Shown piece after piece: positions 32,408 through 41,097 of a DNA stretch of 64,000 nt. Below the pieces are notes generated by a model. It was not told where the DNA came from and searched no databases. It worked only from the letters and a program-made list of their open reading frames with translations. A program made the position numbers and the translations under genes. The DNA is taken from contig JAEWEV010000018.1 of NCBI GenBank assembly GCA_023389155.1, positions 1 through 64,000 of the forward strand. The letters run 5' to 3'. The stretch comes from Pseudomonadota bacterium. GTDB lineage: Bacteria; Pseudomonadota; Gammaproteobacteria; Burkholderiales; Burkholderiaceae_B. Each line of letters opens with the position of its first letter. The first letter of the stretch is position 1.

Positions 32408-32437
32408 CCGGGAGCGAGAAAAACGAACGGCTCCCGG
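32408..32437. terminator. Stem-loop between two convergent genes
   Basis: CCGGGAGC (32408-32415) and GCTCCCGG (32430-32437) make a perfect 8-bp stem with a 14-nt loop, between the lipoate ligase gene and the PaaK-like gene. No U-run follows on either side, so it may need Rho or act as a 3' stabiliser. Confidence 0.4.
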
Positions 32438-32495
32438 CAATCATCGCTCAGCAAACCGGACCCAGCACAGAAACTAACGCCTGTCGATTCACCAT

Positions 32496-33797
32496 TTATT
32501 CGTAGGAACGGCTATCCTCGATCACCTTGCCATCGTTGGCCAGCTCACCCGCGCCCACAATGCTGATATCGGCACGCAGTTTGGTCACCTCCCGGATCAC
32601 ATTACCCAGCCCGTCTTTCAGCTCGGGCGTCGCCTCACCCGCGACCTCGACAAACAAAGTCATATCATCGCGGCCGGTTTCACCGGACACCACCAATCTG
32701 GCTTTTGTCACGGCATCAAACCGGCTGACCACTTCTGCGATTTGCTCAGGGTGAACAAACATGCCCCGTACCTTTGTCGTCTGGTCAGCGCGCCCCAACC
32801 AGCCGCGAATCCGCCGGTTGGTGCGTCCGCATGAAGAGTGGCCGGGCATGATCGCAGACAAATCGCCCGTGCCAAAACGCAGCAGGGGGTAATCGGGATT
32901 GAGCGTGGTGACTACGATTTCACCTACCTCGCCATCGGGCACGGGGTCATTGGTACCGGGACGCACAATTTCCAGAATAATATCTTCGCCGATAATCAAT
33001 CCATCACGCGCCTCAGATTCATAGGCAATCAGCCCAAGATCGGCCGTGCCGTATGCCTGATAGCCGTGGATGCCTCTTTCCGAGAACCAAGCCTGGAGTG
33101 AGGGCGGGAAAGCCTCTCCGGAAAACAGCGCGCGCCGCAGCGATGGCAACGGAATCTGCATTTCGTCTGCTTTTTCCAGAATCAGCTTCAGAAAGCTCGG
33201 CGTACCGGCATAACCTTCAGGCTGCAGATCACGAATGGTCGTCACCTGCATTTCGGTCTGGCCGACGCCGCCGGGAAAGACGGTGCAGCCAATTGCCAGC
33301 CCGGCAGTTTCGAACATGGAGCCCGCAGGCGTAAAGTGGTAGGAAAAACAGTTATACAGCAATGTGTTGGCGCGAAAACCGGCAGCGTAAAGTGCCCGTC
33401 CAAAACGCCAGTAATCGGCACGTCGGCTTTCGGGCTCATAGATGGGCCCCGGAGAGGCAAACACCCTGGCGGCCTGGCCCCAGCCAATCGTCGAAAAGCC
33501 GCCGAAGATGCGCTGCACGACAGCGTCAGTCGTTAGTGCTGCATCAGCATTGCCCTGCTCCACTGCCTGCGTGCGCTGCGCCAGCTGTCGCTTGAGGAGT
33601 TCGGACTTGCGCAGGACGGGTATACCGGCCAGAGCCTGCCGACTGATCACGCTTTCGGGCGACACGCCGTGCAGCTGCGCCGCAACCGCCGGTGCGCGCT
33701 CCCGCGCGGCGGCCAGCGCCCGAGGCAGCGCAGCAAACAGGTCCGCTTCGCGCTGTTGCTGCTCGCGGACTTCCAGAGCATCGAAATAGTCACTCAT
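32496..33797 (-). CDS. PaaK-like acyl/aryl-CoA ligase, atypical nucleotide loop
   Basis: A 433-residue member of the phenylacetate-CoA ligase branch of the adenylate-forming enzymes, close to the usual ~430-440. Recognisable parts: IGCTVFPGGVGQTEMQ (about 165-180), GTPSFLKLILEKADE, the AMP-binding YGTADLGLIAYE (about 245-256), and TGDLSAIMPG plus GRADQTTKVRGMFVHPEQI near the C-terminus. Where PaaK has the Ser/Thr/Gly-rich ATP loop (SSGTTGKP type), this protein reads ASPGPIYEPES, so ATP use is uncertain. Last gene of the seven-gene Liv/ligase operon, 9 bp after livF; the substrate may be that of the transporter. Confidence 0.8.
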   Translation of the reverse strand: MSDYFDALEVREQQQREADLFAALPRALAAARERAPAVAAQLHGVSPESVISRQALAGIPVLRKSELLKRQLAQRTQAVEQGNADAALTTDAVVQRIFGGFSTIGWGQAARVFASPGPIYEPESRRADYWRFGRALYAAGFRANTLLYNCFSYHFTPAGSMFETAGLAIGCTVFPGGVGQTEMQVTTIRDLQPEGYAGTPSFLKLILEKADEMQIPLPSLRRALFSGEAFPPSLQAWFSERGIHGYQAYGTADLGLIAYESEARDGLIIGEDIILEIVRPGTNDPVPDGEVGEIVVTTLNPDYPLLRFGTGDLSAIMPGHSSCGRTNRRIRGWLGRADQTTKVRGMFVHPEQIAEVVSRFDAVTKARLVVSGETGRDDMTLFVEVAGEATPELKDGLGNVIREVTKLRADISIVGAGELANDGKVIEDSRSYE

Positions 33798-33806
33798 TCT
33801 CTGCTC

Positions 33807-34658
33807 CTAAGCCAGCCAGCGCTTGCGGCGGCGATAAAACTTGGTGTCGCGAAAGCTCTTGCGGTCCCCGCTTTCAATTCCCAGATAAAACTCTTTTACA
33901 TCATCGTTAGTCGCCAGTTCCTGCGCCGTGCCGTCCATCATCACACGGCCGCTTTCCAGGATATACCCGTAATCGGCGTACCGCAGCGCAATATTGGTAT
34001 TCTGTTCAGCCAGCAGGAAGCTCACGCGCTCGCGTGTGTTCAGATCCCGCACAATCTCGAAAATTTCCTCAACGATCTGCGGGGCCAGCCCCATGGAAGG
34101 TTCGTCCAGAAGAATCATTTTGGGATCAGCCATCAGCGCCCGGCCAATGGCCGCCATTTGTTGTTCGCCGCCAGAGGTGTAGCCTGCCTGGCTGGTACGC
34201 CGCTGCTTGAGCCGCGGAAAATATTGATAGACCCGATCCAGTGATGCCTCGATTTCTCCCTTGCCAACCTGTCTGGTATAAGCGCCGGTGAGCAGGTTTT
34301 CTTCGATGGTCAAATGACCAAAGCAATGGCGTCCTTCCATAACCTGGATCACACCCCGCTTGACCAGATCAGCCGGTGTCATGCTGTCGACACGCTCATC
34401 GCGATAATGAATCGTACCCTTGGTCACATCACCCCGCTCGCTTCTAAGCAGATTCGATATGGCACGCAAGGTCGTGGTCTTGCCCGCCCCGTTGGCGCCA
34501 AGCAGGGCAACGATCTTTCCTTCAGGAACCACAAGCGAGACACCGCGTAATACCAGGATGACGTGATTGTAGATGACCTCGATACCGTTGACATTAAGCA
34601 GCAGTCGTTCCGGTTCCGGGGTCACGGCAGCATCAGCTGCAGATGGCGTGATTTGCAT
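33807..34658 (-). CDS. Branched-chain amino acid-type ABC transporter ATPase (LivF-like)
   Basis: A 283-residue ATPase, slightly longer than LivF (about 235) at both ends: a 22-residue N-terminal extension and a basic C-terminal tail (KFYRRRKRWLA). Walker A is GANGAGKTTT (about 53-62), the signature is TSGGEQQMA, and Walker B is MILLDEPSMGLAP. It pairs with the LivG-like ATPase of the same operon to power import. It lies 81 bp after the binding-protein gene, with a strong hairpin in between. Confidence 0.9.
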   Translation of the reverse strand: MQITPSAADAAVTPEPERLLLNVNGIEVIYNHVILVLRGVSLVVPEGKIVALLGANGAGKTTTLRAISNLLRSERGDVTKGTIHYRDERVDSMTPADLVKRGVIQVMEGRHCFGHLTIEENLLTGAYTRQVGKGEIEASLDRVYQYFPRLKQRRTSQAGYTSGGEQQMAAIGRALMADPKMILLDEPSMGLAPQIVEEIFEIVRDLNTRERVSFLLAEQNTNIALRYADYGYILESGRVMMDGTAQELATNDDVKEFYLGIESGDRKSFRDTKFYRRRKRWLA

Positions 34659-34689
34659 AATGATATTCCGCTATGTGCTATCTGTCGGT

Positions 34690-34727
34690 GCCCTTCCCCC
34701 GACACCGTACCGCGTCAGGGGAAGGGC
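34690..34727 (-). other. Long perfect hairpin between livK-like and livF-like genes
   Basis: GCCCTTCCCC (34690-34699) and GGGGAAGGGC (34718-34727) form a perfect 10-bp stem with an 18-nt loop. It stands 12 nt downstream of the binding-protein stop. In many ABC operons a hairpin here stabilises the mRNA upstream and attenuates transcription downstream, giving an excess of binding protein. No U-run follows. Confidence 0.6.
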
Positions 34728-34739
34728 TGTCTTCATCCC

Positions 34740-36071
34740 TCAGGAAGAAGCCTTGCTGCAGTCACGAGGAGTGACTTTCTTGGCCTGTGCATATTTTTCT
34801 GCCTCAGACTTGACCAGCGGTCCCACATATTTCTGGTCAGCCTGATACAGATCGGATGTAGGCACGAACTTGCTGCCATCCCACTGAACGATACGAGCCC
34901 AGTCTGCACCGACGTGATTGGCGCAAGAGGTCTTGATCGGCTTGATGATCTGGTCAAAGCCGATTTCCTTGAGGCGTTCTTCTGTCAGATCCAGATTTTC
35001 AAAGCCCCAGCGCACCTGCTCGGAAGTCATATGCTGGCCCTTGCCAAATTTTTCCTGGGCGGCACGGATTGCCTCCACCTGCAACATGGAAATGACCAGA
35101 CCGCGCGTGTACGCGATGGTACCCATGGTATTGTTGCCGGAGGCTTTTCCCTTGTCGACCAGATATGTCTTCAGATCGTCATAAACTTTGCCCTTCGCTT
35201 CACCCGTATTGTGGATGGTAATAGCGTTGTACCCTTTGGCTACCTGTCCCAGGTCTTTCACATCTCCTTCCGAGCCAGCCCACCAGATCGCATAGATTTT
35301 GTCTCGGGCGTAGCCGGTAGACTGCGCTTCACGTATGGCGGTTGGCGTCATGATACCGGCGCTCCACAGCAGCACGTAATCCGGCCGTTTCTGGCGGATC
35401 TGCAGCCATGTGGACTTCTGCTCCACACCCGGTGCGGTCACGGGATAAAGCTGCAGTTCAAAACCGTTAGCCTCGGCGCGCGCCTTCAGCAATGGAATGG
35501 GCTCTTTGCCGTAAGGCGAGTCGTGATACACAAGGGCGATTTTCTTGCCTTTGAGTTTGTCTTCTCCACCCAGCTTCTTGGCGATATCCTGGATCATCAC
35601 ATCGGCAGCCGTCCAGTAAGTACCCAGCAGCGGGAAATTCCATTCGAACACCGAGCCGTCTGCCGACTGGGACAGGCCGTAGCCGACGGTTTCGATCGAC
35701 ACCTTGTCACCCGGCGCCTTGTCGGAAACCGCAAAGGTAATACCGGTGGACTGGGAATCAAAACCGGAGGCCCCGCCCCGCGCCGCTTTCATGCGTTCAT
35801 AGCACTCCACGCCGCGGTCGGTGGCGTACGCAGTTTCGCACTCTTCATAGGAAATCTTGACACCATTGATCCCGCCGTCACGTTCATTAACCAGTTTCAG
35901 ATAATCGATCTTGCCATCGGCCCAGGGAATACCCAGTGGCGCAAACGAACCCGTACGATAGGTCAGCAGCGGGATGAACTGTTCTTCGGCTGCCACGGCC
36001 TGAAGGGGAATCGCACCCAGCATACCGGCAATTCCCATTGCAGCGACCCATTGTTTCATTTTCAATTTCAT
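34740..36071 (-). CDS. ABC transporter substrate-binding protein (LivK/AmiC type)
   Basis: A 443-residue periplasmic binding protein of the type I (Leu/Ile/Val-binding) fold. Residues 1-27 form a signal peptide ending in AVAA. The mature part begins EEQFIPLLTYRTGSFAP and includes ISYEECETAY and YHDSPYGKEPIPLLKA. It is longer than classical LivK (about 370) and resembles the large binding proteins linked to aromatic- or fatty-acid-type uptake clusters. Ligand unknown; the flanking CoA ligases point to a carboxylic acid rather than an amino acid. Confidence 0.9.
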   Translation of the reverse strand: MKLKMKQWVAAMGIAGMLGAIPLQAVAAEEQFIPLLTYRTGSFAPLGIPWADGKIDYLKLVNERDGGINGVKISYEECETAYATDRGVECYERMKAARGGASGFDSQSTGITFAVSDKAPGDKVSIETVGYGLSQSADGSVFEWNFPLLGTYWTAADVMIQDIAKKLGGEDKLKGKKIALVYHDSPYGKEPIPLLKARAEANGFELQLYPVTAPGVEQKSTWLQIRQKRPDYVLLWSAGIMTPTAIREAQSTGYARDKIYAIWWAGSEGDVKDLGQVAKGYNAITIHNTGEAKGKVYDDLKTYLVDKGKASGNNTMGTIAYTRGLVISMLQVEAIRAAQEKFGKGQHMTSEQVRWGFENLDLTEERLKEIGFDQIIKPIKTSCANHVGADWARIVQWDGSKFVPTSDLYQADQKYVGPLVKSEAEKYAQAKKVTPRDCSKASS

Positions 36072-36144
36072 GTCTCTCTCCTCGGATTTTCATCCAGATA
36101 GGTTTTATTTGTTGAATACACGCAGCACAGCAAACTGAACACAA

Positions 36145-37209
36145 CTAGTGCGGAAACGGCCAGATCCGCAATTTTTCTTTCGCAATACTCCAGAGCCGGG
36201 CCAGGCCATGCGGCTCGACGATCAGAAAAAATACAATCAGGGCGCCAAACACCATATGCTCAATATGTGATGCCGTATCGACTGCCAGTGAAAGGCCCAG
36301 CATTTCAGGAATCCGGTTCAGCAAAATCGGAATCAACACGATGAACGCCGCACCGAAAAAGCTGCCGACAATGGAACCGAGTCCGCCAATGATCACCATA
36401 AATAGCAACTGAAATGATCGATTCAGATCGAAGGCGGAGGGCTCCCATGAACCCAGATGGATATAGCCCCACAAAGCACCGGCCACGCCCACAATGAAAG
36501 AGCTCACGGCAAACGCACTGAGCTTGGCGTACATGGGGCGAATACCGATCACGGCCGCTGCCACGTCCATGTCACGAATTGCCATCCACTCGCGTCCTAT
36601 GGCGCCACGCACCAGATTCTTGGCCAGCACCGCGATCACAATCACAAGTGCAAGGACAAAAAGATATTTCTGCATTGGCGTCTGCACTGGCAGGCCGAAA
36701 AAGTCCAGTGAGGGCACCGACACGCTGCCCGAGGAAGAATTATTGGTGAAAAACGGAATGCGCAGGAACGTCCAGTCCACAAAGAACTGTGCCGCCAGGG
36801 TCGCCACCGCCAGATAAAGTCCCCGGATCCGCATACTGGGAATCCCGAAAAGAATCCCTACCAGTGTGGCAAAGACCCCGCCCAGCAAAAGCTGGACGAT
36901 GAGTGGCGTGCCTGGAAAACGTACACCAAAATTCCATGCAGCATAAGCACCCACTGCCATGAAGGCACCTGTACCCATTGAAATCTGGCCACAATAACCC
37001 ACAAGAATATTCAGGCCGATGGCCGCCATGGACAGAATGAGGAACGGAATCATGATTCCGCCCAGGAAGTAATTACTGGAGAACAGCGGAACCAGCACAA
37101 CGGCAGCAAACAGCAGCAGGACAATAAAAATGCGATCCTGCCTGACCGGGAATATTTGCTGATCCTGCCGGTAACTGATTTTGAACTGACCGTTTTCACG
37201 ATAAAACAT
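36145..37209 (-). CDS. Branched-chain-type ABC permease (LivM-like)
   Basis: A 354-residue inner-membrane permease with about nine hydrophobic segments. The family cores are visible: NILVGYCGQISMGTGAFMAVGAY-type sequence (about 67-90; LNILVGYCGQISMG) and the ATPase-contact loop AIGREWMAIRDMDVAAAVIG (about 207-226). It partners the LivH-like permease 17 bp upstream. Unusually polar N-terminus (residues 1-27). Part of the same transporter operon. Confidence 0.92.
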   Translation of the reverse strand: MFYRENGQFKISYRQDQQIFPVRQDRIFIVLLLFAAVVLVPLFSSNYFLGGIMIPFLILSMAAIGLNILVGYCGQISMGTGAFMAVGAYAAWNFGVRFPGTPLIVQLLLGGVFATLVGILFGIPSMRIRGLYLAVATLAAQFFVDWTFLRIPFFTNNSSSGSVSVPSLDFFGLPVQTPMQKYLFVLALVIVIAVLAKNLVRGAIGREWMAIRDMDVAAAVIGIRPMYAKLSAFAVSSFIVGVAGALWGYIHLGSWEPSAFDLNRSFQLLFMVIIGGLGSIVGSFFGAAFIVLIPILLNRIPEMLGLSLAVDTASHIEHMVFGALIVFFLIVEPHGLARLWSIAKEKLRIWPFPH

Positions 37210-37226
37210 ATGGACTCCCCTGCCTT

Positions 37227-38156
37227 CTATACGCGGTCAATGATTTTTTCACCGAACAGTCCCTGCGGACGGAACAGCAGGAACACCAGCGCCAGCACAT
37301 AGGCAAACCAGATTTCGATCCCCCCGCCGACAAACGGCCCGATGTAGGCTTCTGAGAGTTTCTCTCCCACCCCGATAATCAGTCCGCCGATAATAGCGCC
37401 TGGAACAGAGGTCAGCCCACCCAGAATCACCACCGGCAACGCGCGCAGGGCCGCCGTGGACAGCGTAAATTGCACGCCGAATTTCGATCCCCAGATAATG
37501 CCCGCGACCAGCGCAACGATACCCGCTACGACCCACACAATGACCCAGATACGGTTTAACGGTATGCCGATGGACTGTGCAGCCTGATGGTCATCTGCCA
37601 CCGCCCGCAAGGCCCTGCCGGTAGAGGTATATTGGAAGAAGAATGCCAGCACGGCAACCAGAACTGCCGAAATCACCGCTGCCGTCAGGTCTTCGAGACT
37701 GATCAGAATGCCACCCTCGAACATCGAATCCAGAATAAAGGCCGGATCCTTGGGCATGCCCACATTAATTGAGTACACCGAACTGCCAAAGACAATTTGA
37801 CCCAGGCCATCCAGAAAGTAGCTGATGCCCAGGGTCGCCATCAGCAGTGTAGTCGCCTCCTGATTGACCAGATGGCGCAGCACCAGCCGTTCCACCAGGA
37901 AAGCGATCAACACCATCACCCCCGCACTGACAATGAATGCCAGGAGATTGGCCAGCAGCAGGTTCTCAAATCCCAGCCATTGCGGGATCCAGGCCGAGAA
38001 TCGGGCCATGGACAACGCAGCCACCAGTACCATGGCGCCCTGCGCAAAATTGAAGACACCCGATGCCTTGAAGATAAGAACAAAACCCAGTCCGACCAGC
38101 GCATACAGCATGCCACTCATCAGACCACCGAAAAGCGTTTCCAGAAAATAGGCCAT
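37227..38156 (-). CDS. Branched-chain-type ABC permease (LivH-like)
   Basis: A 309-residue inner-membrane permease with about eight hydrophobic segments. Family sequence includes GLMSGMLYALVGLGFVLIF (about 11-29), FNFAQGAMVLVAA (about 36-48) and the coupling loop STGRALRAVADDHQAAQSIG (about 177-196). It lies 5 bp after the LivG-like ATPase gene and 17 bp before LivM. Confidence 0.92.
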   Translation of the reverse strand: MAYFLETLFGGLMSGMLYALVGLGFVLIFKASGVFNFAQGAMVLVAALSMARFSAWIPQWLGFENLLLANLLAFIVSAGVMVLIAFLVERLVLRHLVNQEATTLLMATLGISYFLDGLGQIVFGSSVYSINVGMPKDPAFILDSMFEGGILISLEDLTAAVISAVLVAVLAFFFQYTSTGRALRAVADDHQAAQSIGIPLNRIWVIVWVVAGIVALVAGIIWGSKFGVQFTLSTAALRALPVVILGGLTSVPGAIIGGLIIGVGEKLSEAYIGPFVGGGIEIWFAYVLALVFLLFRPQGLFGEKIIDRV

Positions 38157-38161
38157 GATAA

Positions 38162-38956
38162 TCAGTGCTCCACACCTAAATAAGCCCGAATCACGTCTTC
38201 ATTCGAGCGTACTTCAGCCGGCGACCCATCGCCGATTTTTTTACCGTAATCGAGCACCACCACGCGATCGGAAATATCCATTACCACGCCCATATCATGT
38301 TCAATCAACACAATTGTCGTACCAAATTCGTCATTGACATCAAGGATGAAGCGGCTCATATCCTGCTTTTCTTCAATATTCATGCCTGCCATGGGTTCGT
38401 CCAGCAGCAGCATGCGCGGTTCCATCGCCAGCGCGCGTCCCAGATCAACACGCTTTTGCAGGCCGTAAGGCAGACGCCCTACCGGTGTTTTGCGATAGGC
38501 CTGAATTTCAAGAAAGTCGATAATGTTTTCGACAAACTCGCGATGGGCAATCTCTTCCTTCTCTGCTCCGAAAATACGGAAGGCCTGCGACAGCAGACCG
38601 CTCTTCATGCGCAGATTACGCCCTGTCATGATGTTGTCCAGCACGCTCATGCCTTTGAACAGCGCCAGATTCTGGAAGGTACGCGCCACGCCCATTTCTG
38701 CAGCACGGCGCGGCGTCATGCGACTGAACTGCCTGCCGTCGAAATGGATGGCGCCGTCTTGCGGAACATATACGCCGTTTATCACATTCAGCATGGAACT
38801 TTTGCCGGCGCCATTGGGGCCGATAATCGCGCGAATTTCATGTTCCCTGACATCGAAAGAAATGTCGGTCAGCGCATTCACGCCGCCAAACCGCAGCGAA
38901 ATATTATGCATATCCAGGATGACATCACCGATACGGGTTTCTCGTTCTTGGCTCAT
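38162..38956 (-). CDS. Branched-chain-type ABC transporter ATPase (LivG-like)
   Basis: A 264-residue ATPase with Walker A GPNGAGKSSM (about 42-51), a LivG-type Q-loop region VARTFQNLALFKGM, and Walker B MLLLDEPMAGMNIEE (about 182-196). The usual LSGGQ signature is replaced by LPYGLQKRVDL, a variation common in LivG proteins of this kind. Its ATG lies 2 nt after the acyl-CoA ligase stop. Partner of the LivF-like ATPase. Confidence 0.91.
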   Translation of the reverse strand: MSQERETRIGDVILDMHNISLRFGGVNALTDISFDVREHEIRAIIGPNGAGKSSMLNVINGVYVPQDGAIHFDGRQFSRMTPRRAAEMGVARTFQNLALFKGMSVLDNIMTGRNLRMKSGLLSQAFRIFGAEKEEIAHREFVENIIDFLEIQAYRKTPVGRLPYGLQKRVDLGRALAMEPRMLLLDEPMAGMNIEEKQDMSRFILDVNDEFGTTIVLIEHDMGVVMDISDRVVVLDYGKKIGDGSPAEVRSNEDVIRAYLGVEH

Positions 38957-38958
38957 GC

Positions 38959-40929
38959 TCAGGCAGCCTTCTTCATGGTGTCGGGGACAACGACCGCGGG
39001 GTGGATTTTCAGATCGGCGGAAATTTTCCCTGTCCGTCCGTCCTCATATTTCACTTCGGTCTCAATATACTGGCTGCTTTTGCCGGAGAACAGGGCATCG
39101 ATCAGCACACCATAGCGCTCCGCAATAAAAGCACGGCGCACCTTGCGGGTTCGCGTCAGTTCTCCGTCATCGGGATCAAGCTCTTTATGCAGAATCAGGA
39201 ACCGATGAATCTGCAGGCCCGACAGCTGTGCATCCTGCACCACATCGGCATTGACCTTGTTAATGCAGTCGGCAATCAGTTCATACACTTCACTGCGCGA
39301 AGCCAGATCGGTATAGCCGGCGTAGGCCAGGCTGCGTCTTTCCGCCCAGTTGGCCACCGCTTCCAGATCAATATTGATAAACGCAGTGACAAAATCGCGG
39401 TTCGCCCCGAACGCGACGGCTTCTTTAATGAAGGGAAAAAACTTCAGCTTGTTTTCCACATACTTGGGCGCAAACATCCGCCCGTCACTCAGGCGCCCGA
39501 CATCCTTGGCGCGATCAATAATTTTCAGCTGTCCCTGCGCATCCAGAATGCCCGCATCCCCGGTATGGAACCAGCCGTCTTCAGTGAAAGACTCTCTGGT
39601 GGAATCGGGATTGCGATAATATTCGCGGAACAGGCCTGGGCTTTTTACCTGCACTTCTCCCGTGTCGGCAATACGCAGCTCTACGCCGGCTACGGGCGGA
39701 CCTACCGTATCCGCGGCCACCTGTCCGTCACTTTGTACACAGACAAATACCGAGGTTTCCGTAGAACCATACAGCTGCTTCAGATTAATGCCGATGGAAC
39801 GATAGAAACGAAACAGATCCGGCCCTATTGCTTCGCCGGCCGTATAGGCAACCCGCACCCGGTTCATGCCCAGGGTGTTGCGCAGCGGACCATAGATCAG
39901 GATATTGCCCAATGCGTATTTGACGCGATCCAGGACGCCTACCGATTCACCATCAAGAATCCGTCCGCCGACACGATGTGCCAGGTTCATGCAGATGGCG
40001 TATAGCCATTTTTTGAATTTGCCTGCGTCTTCCATGCGGATGGTGACATGCGTGAGCAGATCTTCCAGAATGCGCGGGGGCGAGAAATAATACGTAGGCC
40101 CGATATCATGCATATCGATAGCCACAGTGGCTGGCGACTCGGGATGATTTACGGTGAAGCCCGTGGCGAGCAATTGTGTGTAGGAAAACATGTTCTGACC
40201 AATCCATGCCGGTGGCAGATAGGCCAGGACTTCTTCCCTGTCTGTCAGATTTTCCAGCTCCTGGATAACCTTTGCCCGATCAATCAGCGCAGCATGCGTG
40301 AGCACCACGCCTTTTGGTTTACCGGTAGTGCCCGATGTATAGAACATGGCGGCCGTATCATCGGGCTGCACCCGCGCAACGGCGTCTGCATAGGCATTGG
40401 GAGACGTTGCTGCGTAATCGTCGCCAAGCTGCAGCAGCGCTTTCCACGACATGAGCAAAGGATCGCTGTAATGACGCAAGCCTCGGGGATCATCATAAAT
40501 GACATGAGCCAAAGCGGATGCCTGCTCACGGATCTCCAGCATCTTGTCGACCTGTTCCTGATTCTCTGCAACCACGACACGCACGGCGGCATCCTGCAGC
40601 ACGTAAACCATTTCCTGCGCGACCGCATCCTGATACATGGGAACGGGAATCGCACCCACGGCCTGGGTCGCCATCATGGCCATATAGAGCCGCGGCCGGT
40701 TTTCACCCACCACAGCGACATGCTCACCGGGCTGTACACCAAAATGCAGGAAGCCATTCGCAATGCGCCGAACCTCTGCTTCCACCTGTGCCCAGCTGTA
40801 GGTTTGCCAGATACCCAGATCCTTTTCCCGCAGCGCCGGACGGTCCCCCCTGACTGCGGCGTGATGCAGCAGCAGCGCAGGAAATGTCATCGGCGTACCG
40901 TGACTCGCGTTGTTTACATTCTGCGGCAT
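38959..40929 (-). CDS. AMP-dependent long-chain acyl-CoA ligase family protein
   Basis: A 656-residue adenylate-forming enzyme that would make an acyl- or aryl-CoA from a free acid, ATP and CoA. The ATP loop FYTSGTTGKPKGVVLTH is intact (about 190-206), followed by YGSTETSVFVC (about 398-408), the conserved Asp in GWFHTGDAGILD (about 458-469), and a lysine-bearing C-terminal lobe. Length and motifs fit long-chain fatty acyl-CoA synthetases (FadD15 type). First gene of the Liv-type operon, so the imported acid is probably activated on entry. Confidence 0.88.
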   Translation of the reverse strand: MPQNVNNASHGTPMTFPALLLHHAAVRGDRPALREKDLGIWQTYSWAQVEAEVRRIANGFLHFGVQPGEHVAVVGENRPRLYMAMMATQAVGAIPVPMYQDAVAQEMVYVLQDAAVRVVVAENQEQVDKMLEIREQASALAHVIYDDPRGLRHYSDPLLMSWKALLQLGDDYAATSPNAYADAVARVQPDDTAAMFYTSGTTGKPKGVVLTHAALIDRAKVIQELENLTDREEVLAYLPPAWIGQNMFSYTQLLATGFTVNHPESPATVAIDMHDIGPTYYFSPPRILEDLLTHVTIRMEDAGKFKKWLYAICMNLAHRVGGRILDGESVGVLDRVKYALGNILIYGPLRNTLGMNRVRVAYTAGEAIGPDLFRFYRSIGINLKQLYGSTETSVFVCVQSDGQVAADTVGPPVAGVELRIADTGEVQVKSPGLFREYYRNPDSTRESFTEDGWFHTGDAGILDAQGQLKIIDRAKDVGRLSDGRMFAPKYVENKLKFFPFIKEAVAFGANRDFVTAFINIDLEAVANWAERRSLAYAGYTDLASRSEVYELIADCINKVNADVVQDAQLSGLQIHRFLILHKELDPDDGELTRTRKVRRAFIAERYGVLIDALFSGKSSQYIETEVKYEDGRTGKISADLKIHPAVVVPDTMKKAA

Positions 40930-41027
40930 GTTGTCTCCTTGCCTGTTTGCGGGCGATTATGTATTTTCGTGGTATTTGCCCGCTCCGGATTTGCAGCCTG
41001 TACGGCCCCGGAACGTTTACGTGTTGC

Positions 41028-41058
41028 TAAGTTAACGGTTTGATTGTAAGCTAACTGT
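41028..41058. promoter_or_regulatory. Direct repeats between the ligase operon and the Crp-type gene
   Basis: TAAGTTAACGGT (41028-41039) and TAAGCTAACTGT (41047-41058) match at 10 of 12 positions and start 19 bp apart, close to two helical turns. They lie in the 168-bp divergent region, about 17 bp upstream of the -10 element at 41075. Candidate binding sites for the Crp/Fnr-type product or another regulator; inferred only. Confidence 0.35.
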
Positions 41059-41074
41059 CGCCATCACGACATTC

Positions 41075-41080
41075 TATGAT
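41075..41080 (+). promoter_or_regulatory. -10 element of the Crp/Fnr-type regulator gene
   Basis: TATGAT, 5/6 match to the consensus; predicted start near 41087, 11 nt before the ATG, with AGGG in between. The -35 region is poor and coincides with the second direct repeat, consistent with an activator-dependent promoter. Confidence 0.35.
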
Positions 41081-41097
41081 TTTCTAGGGTAAGTCCT

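Noticed and set aside
34563..36101. A 512-codon plus-strand open frame opposite the livK/livF-like genes
   Set aside because: It is antisense to well-identified transporter genes, has no recognisable domain and is rich in His/Arg/Gln as expected for a shadow frame.
39001..40005. A 334-codon plus-strand frame opposite the long-chain acyl-CoA ligase
   Set aside because: Antisense to a gene with all adenylate-forming motifs intact; no ribosome binding site or family signature.
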